Below, piece by piece: positions 53,911-63,119 of a stretch of 64,000 bases of DNA (its first letter is position 1; each line of letters starts with the position of its first letter). The stretch is from DASUAS01 sp036502765 (GTDB lineage Bacteria; Actinomycetota; Acidimicrobiia; IMCC26256; DASPTH01). The position numbers and the translations under genes were made by a program. The notes under the pieces are model-generated. The model was not told the origin of the DNA and searched no databases. It saw only the letters and a program-made list of their open reading frames with translations. The stretch is from the NCBI GenBank assembly GCA_036502765.1, contig DASXXX010000053.1, positions 1 to 64,000 of the forward strand, given 5' to 3'.

Positions 53911-54459
53911 TCACCGCTGCCGGCGCCGCGCCCGGCGAGGCTCGAACGGAGCGACACCCACACGACTCTCCGGACGGGACAGATCGGGCTGCTCGCACCG
54001 ACCGCAGGTGCAGATCACCCCGGTGGGCAGGATCAGCTGGAGCGCACGGAGTTCTTCGTCCCGCACGGCGCCGCGGTCGGCGAGGGCGAACCAGACGTTG
54101 AAGGTGTCGAGCCGATGCTGGATCGGATGCACCGCTCCGAATCGGAGCGTCGTGTCGCAGTCGAACAGCTCGCCTGCCGGGGACACCTCCGTGTCGCCGA
54201 CCTCGAACCGAGCACCGTCTCGGATGCGGCGACCGATCTGGTTGATGATCGCGCCCGCGATCTCGAAGTGCGGCCCGGCAACGATCAGTTCGGGATGATC
54301 GAACCGCTCGAGCAGCCCGACGGTGTACCCCCAGTGCGGAGGCTTGCCGGATCCGACGCCGGTGACGAGGTAGCCGTGTCTCTCGATGATCGCCGCATCA
54401 TCGGCGAGCATCGCTTCCATGTCGAAACCCTCACAGAGTCTGCACATGCCACAAACCAT
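53911..54459 (-). CDS. DUF4262 protein
   Basis: A 182-residue protein with the DUF4262 pattern (HGYLVTGVGSGKPPHWGYTVGL, then HPELIVAG). It also has two Cys-rich patches, CGMCRLC at the N-terminus and CTCGRC near the C-terminus, that could bind a metal together. Function unknown. Its 3' end is close to the vapB promoter region. Confidence 0.85.
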   Translation of the reverse strand: MVCGMCRLCEGFDMEAMLADDAAIIERHGYLVTGVGSGKPPHWGYTVGLLERFDHPELIVAGPHFEIAGAIINQIGRRIRDGARFEVGDTEVSPAGELFDCDTTLRFGAVHPIQHRLDTFNVWFALADRGAVRDEELRALQLILPTGVICTCGRCEQPDLSRPESRVGVAPFEPRRARRRQR

Positions 54460-54487
54460 GACGGAGGGGTGTGACAGTCTTCGGCCG

Positions 54488-56668
54488 GTGACCCGGTACC
54501 CTCGCCCGACTCTGGCTCACCAACCTCGTCACCGGCTCGGCTTCGTCTTCACTGCGATCCTCGTCGCGGCTGGCGTCGCGGTGTTCGTCGGGCTGCGCGC
54601 CACGGTCCGCGACCTCGACACGTCGCTCGACCACTTCTACGCCGAGACCCAGTTCGCCGACCTCACGGTCGTCGGCGGTGACACCGACGCCATCCTCCGG
54701 ACGTTCACCAGCGTCGACGGCGTCGCCACGGCCACCACGCGCGGTACGACCACGCTCTCGGTCTTCCTCCAGAACGGGAAGACCAAGGTGCAGGGCACCG
54801 TCATCGGCGTGCCCGCACACGGACCCACCATCAACGACCTGTCGATCACCGCGGGTCGCGACTTCGCGCGCGACACGTCGCGCTCCGTTGCGGTCGTCGA
54901 GCAGCACACGGCCGACGACCTGGGCGTGAAGCCGGGTCAGACCGTGCAGGCACTCGGCCTCGGCACCCCGGCCGAGGTCGACGTGGTCGGCGTCGGCCTC
55001 TCCCCCGAGTACCTGCTCCCCGCGCAGAGCCAGCAACAGGTGGTCACGACGCCGGGGAGCTTCGCGGTGTTGTTCGTGCCGCAGTCGGTCGTCGAGTCCC
55101 TCGGCGGCGAGGCCACGGTGTCGCAGGTGCTCGTGCGCTACGAGGCGGGCGTCGAGCGCGACGCGCTCGACCGCCGACTCACGACGCTCGCCACCAACAA
55201 CGGCGCGCAGCTCGTGCAACCGCGAGTGACCCAACCGTCGAACGGCGTGATCCAGGAGGAGCTCACCGGGTTCCGCGAGGCGAGCATCGTGGTGCCGGCG
55301 ATCGCGTTGATCGTCGCCGCGTTGGTGGGCGCGCTCGCGTGCGCGCGAGTCGAGGAAGTGCGCCGCCGTCGGCGCATGCTGGCGATCACCATCGTCGCCG
55401 CCGGGGTCGTCGGCGTGGCGATCGGCCTCGCCGGCGCCGCGATCGGCGGTCCCGAACTCGCCGAGTCGGTGTACCTCCCCGAACACGTGGGTGCGAACAA
55501 CCTCGGGGTCGCGCTGCTCGGCCTGCTGCTCGCGGCGATCGTCGGCGCGATCGCGCTCGGCATCGGTCGACTGCTGCGGGTGGGACGCGACGACACGCTC
55601 GGCGCCGGCCCCGCCGTCGTCACTGCGATCGCGGCCGCGGCCGCGGTGATCTGCGTGGTCGCACCGGGCGGGATGGTCGACTCGGCCGAGGCGACGCTCG
55701 ATGCTGCGGCGCGCCTCGAGCAGGTGAGCGCACAGGTGGCGTTCGCGGCGCCGGTGAACGCCAAGCTCCTCGGCGAGCTGCAGGCGATCGACGGCATCGC
55801 CGTGGCGGAACCGGTGCCGTCGGCCAACGTGTTCGTGCGCCATGGCCCCCGGCGCTACTCCACGTCGCTGGAGGCCTTCCCCCGCGACACGGAGCTGCAG
55901 CAGTTCGAAGCACCCGACGGCTCGCGGCTCGCGCTCCCCGCGACCGGCGCGCTGATCCCGCAGTCGCTCGGCAAGATCCTCGGCGCCGGGGTGGGCGACG
56001 AGCTCGAGATCACGTTGCCCGGCGCAGGGGTGCCACCGTTCCCGGTGAAGGTCGCGGCGTTGACTTCGAACACGCTCGGCAACCTCGTGTTCCTCAGCAA
56101 CAACGCGCTGCGCGAGTCGATGGGTCAGTACTCCACCGCGTTCGCGGGCGGCTTGTTCGACACCGCGTCGGTGCAGTTCGCACCGGGCGCCGACCCCGCC
56201 GAGGTCGCCGCCGCGGTGCAGGCCGCTCCCGGCGTCGTCGTCTTCGTCCCCGTGGCCGCCAACCTCGACACCGTCGACCAGGCCCGCCCGATCTTCAAGG
56301 CGGTGATCCAGGCGCTGCTCGCCATCGCCGCCGTCGTGACCGTGCTCGGTCTGGCCAGCGCGGTCGTGCTGCTCACGCGGACACGTGCCCGCAAGGGAGG
56401 GTGGCGGGTGACGGGCGAGGTGTTCGCCGCGGTCGTCGCCGGCATCGTGGTCGGCGCGTTGCTGGGCACCTACGCGGCTGATCGACTCGTCGACGCGCTC
56501 GACACGCCGTTGATCCATCTGACCCGCCACGTCGACGCGTCGACGTACGTCTGGGCCGCGGCGATGGTGCTGGTGGTGAGCGCGTTGACGCTGACGGTCA
56601 GCTGGTGGACGCGTCGACGGACACCGGCCGAGGTGCCGGTCGGAGTGCCCGTCGCAGCCCTTCCGTGA
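54488..56668 (+). CDS. FtsX-like permease, orphan, doubtful N-terminus
   Basis: A protein of about 726 residues with an N-terminal helix (LGFVFTAILVAAGVAVFVGL), a large external MacB-type domain, three helices in the middle (SIVVPAIALIVAALVGALAC and others), a second external domain and three final helices. It is the double-FtsX layout of lipoprotein or antimicrobial ABC systems, but no ATPase gene is nearby. Just before the first helix, the next frame reads GTLARLWLTNLV, the usual FtsX opening, so a frameshift around 54520 is possible. The 3' end overlaps the convergent esterase gene by 71 bp. Confidence 0.75.
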   Translation: MTRYPRPTLAHQPRHRLGFVFTAILVAAGVAVFVGLRATVRDLDTSLDHFYAETQFADLTVVGGDTDAILRTFTSVDGVATATTRGTTTLSVFLQNGKTKVQGTVIGVPAHGPTINDLSITAGRDFARDTSRSVAVVEQHTADDLGVKPGQTVQALGLGTPAEVDVVGVGLSPEYLLPAQSQQQVVTTPGSFAVLFVPQSVVESLGGEATVSQVLVRYEAGVERDALDRRLTTLATNNGAQLVQPRVTQPSNGVIQEELTGFREASIVVPAIALIVAALVGALACARVEEVRRRRRMLAITIVAAGVVGVAIGLAGAAIGGPELAESVYLPEHVGANNLGVALLGLLLAAIVGAIALGIGRLLRVGRDDTLGAGPAVVTAIAAAAAVICVVAPGGMVDSAEATLDAAARLEQVSAQVAFAAPVNAKLLGELQAIDGIAVAEPVPSANVFVRHGPRRYSTSLEAFPRDTELQQFEAPDGSRLALPATGALIPQSLGKILGAGVGDELEITLPGAGVPPFPVKVAALTSNTLGNLVFLSNNALRESMGQYSTAFAGGLFDTASVQFAPGADPAEVAAAVQAAPGVVVFVPVAANLDTVDQARPIFKAVIQALLAIAAVVTVLGLASAVVLLTRTRARKGGWRVTGEVFAAVVAGIVVGALLGTYAADRLVDALDTPLIHLTRHVDASTYVWAAAMVLVVSALTLTVSWWTRRRTPAEVPVGVPVAALP

Positions 56669-57596
56669 TGTCACGCTGACACGCCTGCGCGATGCCGGCG
56701 GTCGGCACGATCATCTCGAAGCCGTGCACCGCGCCCGGGTACACGTGCAGTTCGGTGGGGATGCCCGCGGCGAGCAGGCGCGACGCGTACGTGATGTCCT
56801 CGTCGCGGAACACGTCGAGCGTGCCGACGCCGATCCAAGCCGGTGGGAGTCCGGCGACGTCGTCCACGCGCGCGGGTGCCGCGTACGCGGGGATGTCGTC
56901 GGTGCCGGCGAGATCGCCGAGGTAGGCCCGCCATCCGAGATCGTTGGCCGCACGGCTCCACACCGGCGCACCCTCGATCTGGCTCGACGCGCTCGTGTTG
57001 CTGTCGTCGATCATCGGGTAGATCAGCAGCTGGAACGCGAGGGACACCTCACCGCGGTCGCGGGCGAGGATCGCAAGGCCCGCGGCGAGGCCGGCACCGG
57101 CGCTCGCGCCGGCAACCACGATGCGGTTCGGATCGACGCCGAGCTCGTCGGCGTGCTGCGCGATCCACAGCAGCCCCGCGTAGCAGTCGTCGAGTGGCGC
57201 GGGATACGGATCCTCGGGCGCGAGGCGGTATTCGATCGACACCGCGACGCAGTCGAACTCTTCCACCCAGCGGTTGATGCGGGCGTCGACGTTGAGACCG
57301 GAGCCGAACATGTAGCCGCCGCCGTGGATCCAGTAGATGCACGGACGGCCCGCGGCCTTCGTCGGCGGTGAGTAGACCCGCACCGTCGGATCGAACCCGG
57401 TCGCGCCGGGCACGACGACCTCGTGCGACTCGGTGGTCGTTGCCGGCAGCTCGACCGGAGGCATGTTCGCCATGGCCTCGCGCATCGCCGGCATCGCCTC
57501 GAAGGTGAAGGTACCGAAGTCGATCGCGCCCATCGGCGACTCGGCGAGCGCGGCGGCGATCTCCGCGTCGATGGTGGCGGCGACATCCATGGTCAT
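56598..57596 (-). CDS. Alpha/beta hydrolase, hormone-sensitive lipase family
   Basis: This 332-residue esterase has HGGGYMFGSG, the nucleophile Ser in GASAGAGLA, Asp in GTLDVFRDED, and His in GAVHGFEM. It is family IV (HSL). It hydrolyses short-chain or xenobiotic esters. The start overlaps the stop of the SnoaL-like gene. It ends an operon of four genes. Confidence 0.92.
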   Translation of the reverse strand: MTMDVAATIDAEIAAALAESPMGAIDFGTFTFEAMPAMREAMANMPPVELPATTTESHEVVVPGATGFDPTVRVYSPPTKAAGRPCIYWIHGGGYMFGSGLNVDARINRWVEEFDCVAVSIEYRLAPEDPYPAPLDDCYAGLLWIAQHADELGVDPNRIVVAGASAGAGLAAGLAILARDRGEVSLAFQLLIYPMIDDSNTSASSQIEGAPVWSRAANDLGWRAYLGDLAGTDDIPAYAAPARVDDVAGLPPAWIGVGTLDVFRDEDITYASRLLAAGIPTELHVYPGAVHGFEMIVPTAGIAQACQRDITEGLRRALRPAPRPVSVDASTS

Positions 57597-57967
57597 GACA
57601 GCTGTGCTCCGACGGTCGGGTCGACGTACTCCTCGATGCGGTCGATGAGGCCGTCGGCGGTCGTCAACACGATCAGGCAGTTCTGCATCTCGAACGGGTT
57701 GCCGCTGGCGCGGATCTTGCCCCGGGTGACGAACTGCAACATGAACCCACCGTCGATCGGGGCGAGGCGCACGTGCTCGTTCTCGAGCTCGTCGATCAAC
57801 TGGCCGAGCATCGCGATCGCAGCCATGTTCTCGCGGGCATCGACGTCCGTGCGGTCGTAGTTGTGCCACACGACCGCGCCGGGTGCGAGCGCGGCGACGA
57901 AGGCGTCGCCGTCCTTCCCCGTGATCGCGGCGTCGAACGCGGCGACGAGCTCGTCGGTGCTCGGCAT
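57593..57967 (-). CDS. SnoaL-like / nuclear transport factor 2-fold protein
   Basis: This 124-residue protein has the fold pattern of SnoaL-like proteins (ELVAAFDAAITGKDGDAFVAAL, VWHNYDRTDVD, LIDRIEEYVD). The Tyr-x-Asn/Arg/Asp set of epoxide hydrolases is only partly present. It could be an isomerase, a hydrolase or a ligand-binding protein. It lies between an LLM oxidoreductase and an esterase. Confidence 0.8.
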   Translation of the reverse strand: MPSTDELVAAFDAAITGKDGDAFVAALAPGAVVWHNYDRTDVDARENMAAIAMLGQLIDELENEHVRLAPIDGGFMLQFVTRGKIRASGNPFEMQNCLIVLTTADGLIDRIEEYVDPTVGAQLS

Positions 57968-57986
57968 GGATACCCCCGGTGGACGG

Positions 57987-58865
57987 TCAGCGGATGTCGA
58001 GACGTTCGGCGCACGCCGCCATCTCGTCGAGGAACTTGCCACGCCGCGCCGCGTCGGGTCCACCCGCCATGTCGGTGAAGTCCTGGACGAGGGCCAGGCG
58101 GTCGACCCCGAGATCCTCGTAGCGACGCACGGTGTCGACGTCGATCGGCCCCGGGAGTGGCGAGATGATGATCTCCAGCCGCCCGAGCTCGGCGGGACGG
58201 TCGACCTCGCCAGCGAGGCGGTCCAGCTCTTCGATCGCGGCTTTGGTGTTGTCGAGGTCCTGGAAGAACCCGTACCAGCCTTGGCAGCGTTCCACCGCCC
58301 GTCGGCGCGCGGCGGTGGCGAACCCGCTGGCGATGACTGGCGGACCTCCGGGCTGGACCGGTCGCGGCCGGCACTGGACACCGCCGAACGACGCGAACTC
58401 GCCCCGCAGTTCGGGCTGCTCGTCGAGCCACAGCGTGCGCAAGACGTCGATCCACTCGTCGGCGCGGCGGCCGCGGGTGTGGAACGGCACGCCGATGGCG
58501 TCGTACTCACCGGGCACGTAGCCCACGCCGATGCCGAACTCGAGGCGACCCTGCGAGAGCACGTCGATCGTCGCCAGCTCCTTGGCCAGGATGACCGGAC
58601 TGCGCAGCGGCAGGATGACGATGCCGGTGCCGAGCTTGATGCGCGAGGTGACCGCGGCCGCGTACGCGAGCACCGGGAGCGGGTCCATCATCTCGGACTC
58701 GGGCGGCAGCGGTGACGGCGGCGCCTGCGGATCGATGAGCACCGGGTGCTCGCCGACCCAGATGGAGTCGTACCCGAGCGCCTCGGCGGTCCGCGCGACC
58801 GTCGCGACACCCTCGGCGTCGGCGAGCGCGCCGGAACCGATGCCGAACCAACCGATCGGGAGCAT
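57987..58865 (-). CDS. LLM-class F420-dependent oxidoreductase
   Basis: This 292-residue luciferase-like TIM-barrel protein has GYDSIWVGEHPVL near the start, SRIKLGTGIVILPLRSPV, and GRLEFGIGVGYVPGEYDAIGVPF. These are the signatures of F420/FMN-dependent enzymes of actinobacteria. It oxidises or reduces a small substrate of unknown identity. It starts five bases after the stop of the small membrane gene. Confidence 0.92.
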   Translation of the reverse strand: MLPIGWFGIGSGALADAEGVATVARTAEALGYDSIWVGEHPVLIDPQAPPSPLPPESEMMDPLPVLAYAAAVTSRIKLGTGIVILPLRSPVILAKELATIDVLSQGRLEFGIGVGYVPGEYDAIGVPFHTRGRRADEWIDVLRTLWLDEQPELRGEFASFGGVQCRPRPVQPGGPPVIASGFATAARRRAVERCQGWYGFFQDLDNTKAAIEELDRLAGEVDRPAELGRLEIIISPLPGPIDVDTVRRYEDLGVDRLALVQDFTDMAGGPDAARRGKFLDEMAACAERLDIR

Positions 58866-58869
58866 GGGG

Positions 58870-59160
58870 CTACGCGGTCTGGACGCGACGCTGGCGCCGG
58901 GCTTGCGCGCTCCCGACGTGCGTCATCAGGTCGACGACGAACGCGAGGATGACGATGAACCACCCGAAGCCGGTCACGCCCTTGATCGGCGCGTAGGCGA
59001 TCGCCCAGGCGAGCGTCGTCCACGGCAGGAAGATGAACCCGAGGAATCCCCACCAGAACGAGTCGAACGCGATGCTCATCCGGTCGGTGAAGAGCCAGAT
59101 GAAGAAGACCGCCAACCGCGGCGAGATGAACGCCGCCAACGCCACGATGCACCCGCACAT
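58870..59160 (-). CDS. Small multi-span membrane protein (96 aa)
   Basis: A 96-residue protein with three or so hydrophobic segments (CIVALAAFISPRLAVFFIWLF, FWWGFLGFIFLPWTTLAWAI, GFGWFIVILAFVVDLMTHVG) and a basic tail. Small actinobacterial membrane proteins of unknown function look like this. It is the first gene of the LLM operon. Confidence 0.8.
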   Translation of the reverse strand: MCGCIVALAAFISPRLAVFFIWLFTDRMSIAFDSFWWGFLGFIFLPWTTLAWAIAYAPIKGVTGFGWFIVILAFVVDLMTHVGSAQARRQRRVQTA

Positions 59161-59223
59161 GGCCGGGACACTACGCGAGTCGACGGCAGGCGCGCTCGGA
59201 GCCCGGTGACGTACGGTCGGGCG

Positions 59224-60000
59224 ATGGACGCAGTGTTCGATCACACAGGTGAGGTCGCGGTGGTCACCGGCGGCGGGACGGGCATCGGCGCCGCCACCGC
59301 GCTGCTGTTCGCGCAGCACGGGGCCGACGTGGTGCTCGCCAGCCGCAAGGTCGAGAACCTGGAGCGCATCGCCGCCCAGGTGGAGGCGGAGACCGGTCGG
59401 CGCGCGCACGTCGTCGCCACCGACGTGCGCGACGTGGAGCAGTGCGAGCACCTGATCGACGAGTCGCTCGAGACGTTCGGTCGCGTCGACGTGCTGGTGA
59501 ACAACGCGGGCGGGAGCCACTCCTACGCGTTCGAAGACTGGAACGCCGATCGCTTCCAGAACATGATCGACCTCAACCTCAAGAGCGCGTTCGTGCTCTC
59601 GCAGCGGGTCGCACCCCACATGCGGGAGCGCGGGAGCGGCTCGATCGTGAACATCTCGTCGGGTGCTGCGGTGTCGGCACTGCCGATCCACACCGCGTAC
59701 GGCGCGGCCAAGGCCGGGCTCGAGAACCTCACCCAGAACTTCGCCGCCGCGCTCGCGCCGCACGGGATCCGGGTGAACTGCGTGCGGGTCGGCGCGATCA
59801 AGTCGGAGGGCTTCCTCCGCGCCATGGACGGGCTGGGGATCGACCCCGACGAGATGGGCGGTCGCGCCGCGGGGTTGGGGCGGGCGGGGATGCCCGACGA
59901 GATCGCGTGGCCGGTGCTGTTCCTGGCGTCGGCGGCGTCGAGCTACGTGTCGGGTCAGACCCTCTACGTCGGTGGCGGTCCGAAGGACATCACCGCCTGA
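59224..60000 (+). CDS. Short-chain dehydrogenase/reductase
   Basis: This 258-residue SDR has TGGGTGIGAA, NNAGG, and the catalytic Ser-Tyr-Lys of ISSGAAVSA...YGAAKAGL. It is probably an enoyl or ketone reductase. The stop shares its A with the ATG of the next gene. It is divergent from the small membrane gene. Confidence 0.92.
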   Translation: MDAVFDHTGEVAVVTGGGTGIGAATALLFAQHGADVVLASRKVENLERIAAQVEAETGRRAHVVATDVRDVEQCEHLIDESLETFGRVDVLVNNAGGSHSYAFEDWNADRFQNMIDLNLKSAFVLSQRVAPHMRERGSGSIVNISSGAAVSALPIHTAYGAAKAGLENLTQNFAAALAPHGIRVNCVRVGAIKSEGFLRAMDGLGIDPDEMGGRAAGLGRAGMPDEIAWPVLFLASAASSYVSGQTLYVGGGPKDITA

Positions 60001-60656
60001 TGGCGGAGCGCGCGATCGGCATCGTCGGTGTCGCGTACGGCGACATGACCCTCGACGAGATGGCCCGGCGCTCTGCGGAGCTCGGGTTCGACCATCTCGA
60101 CGCCGCGATCCACCTGCTCGACGGACTCGACGACGAGTCGATCGAGGCGCTGGCGGTCCCGATCGCCGATCGCATCAGTGGCTTCGAGCCCGTCGACGGC
60201 TGCACGTTCGTCGCACCGTTCGAGCGTCGGGGTGAGGATCGCTTCGACGAGACGGTCGCGTTGATGCGCGCGCACCCGACGACGCGCCTCGAACCCGGAC
60301 CGCGCACGAGCGCCGGGAGCATCGAGAAGATCGAGGCGCTCGTGGCCGCCGTTCCCGGGTTGCGCTTCACCATCGACACCGGTCACGTGGCCACCTGGGG
60401 CGAGGATCCGGTGGCGGTGTTGCGGTACGCCGACCACGTGCAGCTCCGCCAGGCGGCGAAGGGCGATCCCCAACGACACGCCGACGCCGGCGGCGACGTC
60501 GACTTCGCCGCGGTGCTCGCCGAGCTCGACCGCATCGACTACCGGGGTCAGATCAGCATCGAGTACTTCGACCTGGCCGACATGGGCTGGCCGCTCGACG
60601 ACCCCGTCGGCCACTGCGTCGCGCTCGCGACCCACGTCCGCGCGCTCATGCGCTGA
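60000..60656 (+). CDS. Sugar-phosphate isomerase/epimerase-like TIM-barrel protein
   Basis: This 218-residue protein has an AP-endonuclease-2-like fold pattern. It begins ERAIGIVGVAYGDMTLDEMARRSAELGFDHLDAAI and includes FTIDTGHVATWGED, HVQLRQAAKG and GQISIEYFDL. A His/Glu metal site is visible. The substrate is unknown. It is coupled to the SDR. Confidence 0.8.
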   Translation: MAERAIGIVGVAYGDMTLDEMARRSAELGFDHLDAAIHLLDGLDDESIEALAVPIADRISGFEPVDGCTFVAPFERRGEDRFDETVALMRAHPTTRLEPGPRTSAGSIEKIEALVAAVPGLRFTIDTGHVATWGEDPVAVLRYADHVQLRQAAKGDPQRHADAGGDVDFAAVLAELDRIDYRGQISIEYFDLADMGWPLDDPVGHCVALATHVRALMR

Positions 60657-60710
60657 TTCACTGCCCCGCTGACAACCGTGGAGGTAGCCAGCGGGACAAT
60701 GAATCGTCGT

Positions 60711-61178
60711 TCAGGTCGTCGCCGCGGCCGCGAGCTGGGTGAGGCCCTTGTCGAAGTCCTTGCCCACCATCTTGTCCATGCTCATGAACACGCCCATGAA
60801 GCGGGTCATGAAGGTCTTGGGGCCGACCATGCGCCAGGTGACCTCGGTGGCGCCGTCGCGCTCGACGAGCTCGAACGTCGTCGTGCTGCTCGACTTGAAC
60901 GGCTTCAGGAACTGCAACGCGATCTGGACCTTCGACGACTCCACTGCGTCGGTGATCTCCATTCGTCCGGCACCGGTCTTGCGGTCGCCCACCCACTCGT
61001 AGACCGCGCCGACCCCGGCGTCGGGCCCGGAGTAGGTGCGGCTCATCGCGGGATCGATGTCCTCCCACGGCGACCACTCCCGCCACCGGTGGAAGTCGAC
61101 CAACAGCGCGTACACCGCCGCGCGACTCGCCGGAATGGTCACTTCCCGCTTCACCTCGAACTCACCCGTGGCCGCCAT
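60711..61178 (-). CDS. SRPBCC family protein
   Basis: This 155-residue START-like protein has the hallmark IPASRAAVYALLVDFHRWREWSPWE, GPDAGVGAVYEWVGDRK and VTWRMVGPKTFMTRFMG. The family binds hydrophobic ligands and includes polyketide cyclases. Function not specified. It lies 11 bp downstream of the amidase. Confidence 0.9.
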   Translation of the reverse strand: MAATGEFEVKREVTIPASRAAVYALLVDFHRWREWSPWEDIDPAMSRTYSGPDAGVGAVYEWVGDRKTGAGRMEITDAVESSKVQIALQFLKPFKSSSTTTFELVERDGATEVTWRMVGPKTFMTRFMGVFMSMDKMVGKDFDKGLTQLAAAATT

Positions 61179-61189
61179 CGGCCCCCTCC

Positions 61190-61951
61190 TCAGCGTCGAT
61201 CTTCCAGGAACGGATACTTGCCGCGCACCTCGGCCACCTCGTCGGCGGTCACGTCGTGGAGGAGGATCTCCTCCCCCGCCGCGTCCGACGCCTCGAGCGT
61301 GCGTCCGAACGGCAGCACGATCGCACTGTCGCCCGCGTACTCGAGTCCGCCGCCGCTCCCCACGCGGTTGACGCCCACCACGAACGCCTGGTTCTCGATC
61401 GCCCGCGCTCGCAGGAGCGTGCGCCAGTGGTCGCGGCGGGGCGCGGGCCAGTTGGCCACCACCACGTAGCAGTCGGTGTCGCGGGCGACGGCCCAGAACT
61501 CGTCGGCGAAGCGGAGGTCGTAACACACGAACAACGAGCAGCGGACGCCCTCGACGTCGACGGTCACGCGCTCGGTCCCCGCCGCGTACTTCTCGTGCTC
61601 GCCGCCGTAGCTGAACGGGTGGATCTTGCGGTAGCGCGTGAGCGCGCCGTCGGGCGCCGCGAGCAGCAACGTGTTCGACGGCAGTGAGTCACCGGGCTGC
61701 ACCTCGGGCGCGGACCCGCACACCCACACGCCGCGCCGGGTGGCCTGGGACACGAGGAACTCCGCGCTCGGACCGTCGAACGGTTCGGCGATGCGCTCGG
61801 TGTCCATGGAGAAGCCGGTCGAGAACATCTCGGAGAGCACCACGAGCTGCGCGCGCTGTTGCGCTGCGTCACCGATCAGACCGTCGAGGTGCGCGAAGTT
61901 CGCGTCGCGGTCCTCCCACACGATGTCGTGCTGCACCGCCGCGACTCTCAC
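61190..61951 (-). CDS. Omega-amidase / nitrilase superfamily
   Basis: This 253-residue protein has the Glu-Lys-Cys catalytic triad: Glu in VLSEMFSTGF, Lys in RYRKIHPFS and Cys in FVCYDLRF. The GTG at 61951 sits in the stop of the aminotransferase, so the two genes are coupled. Nitrilases of this type (YafV/Nit2) release ammonia from alpha-keto acid amides such as alpha-ketoglutaramate. That matches the neighbouring aminotransferase. Confidence 0.9.
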   Translation of the reverse strand: MRVAAVQHDIVWEDRDANFAHLDGLIGDAAQQRAQLVVLSEMFSTGFSMDTERIAEPFDGPSAEFLVSQATRRGVWVCGSAPEVQPGDSLPSNTLLLAAPDGALTRYRKIHPFSYGGEHEKYAAGTERVTVDVEGVRCSLFVCYDLRFADEFWAVARDTDCYVVVANWPAPRRDHWRTLLRARAIENQAFVVGVNRVGSGGGLEYAGDSAIVLPFGRTLEASDAAGEEILLHDVTADEVAEVRGKYPFLEDRR

Positions 61952-63117
61952 GCGGTCAGCTTCTGCAGTCGGTCGGCGGCTTCGTCGATGACGTCGAGTC
62001 GCTTGCAGCACGCGAATCTCACGAGCGGATTCCCTGCGACCTTGTCGTCGTAGAAGGCCACGCTGGGGACAGCGACGACACCACACCGGGACGGCATCGA
62101 ACGGCAGAACGCGAGGCCGTCGGTCTCGCCGAGACTGCGGATGTCGGCGCTGACGAAGTACGTGCCGGCCGAGGGCAGCACGGTGAACCCGGCCGCCGCG
62201 AGACCGGCGGACAACCGGTCGCGCTTCTCCTCGAGCGCCGCGGCCAACCGCCGGAACACGGAGCCGGGCAGGTCGAGGCCCGCAGCGATGCCGAACTGGA
62301 ACGGACCACCGTTCACGTAGGTGAGGAACTGCTTGACCGTCTTCACCGCGTTGACGAGGTCGGGCGGCGCGCAGAGCCAGCCGATCTTCCAGCCGGTGCA
62401 CGAGAACGTCTTGCCGCCCGACGAGATCGTGATCGTGCGCTCGCGCATGCCGGGCATGGTGGCGAGCGGTACGTGACGGCCGTCGAACACGAGGTGCTCG
62501 TACACCTCGTCGGTGATCGCGACGAGGTCGTGCTCCACGCACAGCTGCGCGATCAGCTCGAGCTCCTCGACCGAGAACACCTTGCCGGTCGGGTTGTGCG
62601 GCGAGTTGAGCAGCAGCACGCGCGTGTTCGGCGTGATCGCTCGCTCCAACGCGGCGGCGTCGAACGACCAGTCGGGCGTGCGCAATTGCACCACGCGTCG
62701 TTGCGCGCCCGCGAGCGCGATGCAGGCGGCGTAGGAGTCGTAGTAGGGCTCGAAGGTGACGACGTCGCTGCCCGGTTCGCACAGCGCCAACAGTGCGGCG
62801 GCGATGGCTTCGGTCGCGCCCGCGGTGACGAGCACCTCGGAGACGGGGTCGAACTCGAGCGAGTACCACCTCGCATGGTGCGCGGCGATCGCGTGACGGA
62901 GCTCGGGGATGCCGATGCCGGGCGGGTACTGGTTGTGACCGTCGCGGATCGCGGCGACGGCAGCGTCGAGCACCTCGGCGGGACCGTCCTCGTCGGGGAA
63001 GCCCTGGCCGAGGTTGATCGATCCGGTGGCAACGGCGAGCGCCGACATCTCGGCGAAGATCGTGGTGCCGAAGCCCTGCATGCGTTCGACCAGGTACGGC
63101 GATTCGGGTTCGGTCAT
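61948..63117 (-). CDS. Class I aminotransferase (glutamine transaminase K-like)
   Basis: This 389-residue PLP fold-I enzyme has INLGQGFPDEDGP near the start, NSPHNPTGKVF, DEVYEHLVF, and the PLP Lys in SSGGKTFSCTGWKIGW. It resembles kynurenine/glutamine transaminase K and the YbdL type. Paired with the omega-amidase, it probably transaminates a keto acid (such as the methionine-salvage one) with glutamine. It is three bases after the YjbQ gene. Confidence 0.9.
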   Translation of the reverse strand: MTEPESPYLVERMQGFGTTIFAEMSALAVATGSINLGQGFPDEDGPAEVLDAAVAAIRDGHNQYPPGIGIPELRHAIAAHHARWYSLEFDPVSEVLVTAGATEAIAAALLALCEPGSDVVTFEPYYDSYAACIALAGAQRRVVQLRTPDWSFDAAALERAITPNTRVLLLNSPHNPTGKVFSVEELELIAQLCVEHDLVAITDEVYEHLVFDGRHVPLATMPGMRERTITISSGGKTFSCTGWKIGWLCAPPDLVNAVKTVKQFLTYVNGGPFQFGIAAGLDLPGSVFRRLAAALEEKRDRLSAGLAAAGFTVLPSAGTYFVSADIRSLGETDGLAFCRSMPSRCGVVAVPSVAFYDDKVAGNPLVRFACCKRLDVIDEAADRLQKLTA

Positions 63118-63119
63118 GG

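Noticed and set aside
54431..56674. Very long open frame on the minus strand opposite the FtsX-like permease
   Set aside because: It is a GC-driven shadow, rich in Arg, His and Gln, without domain pattern; the plus strand has clear membrane helices.
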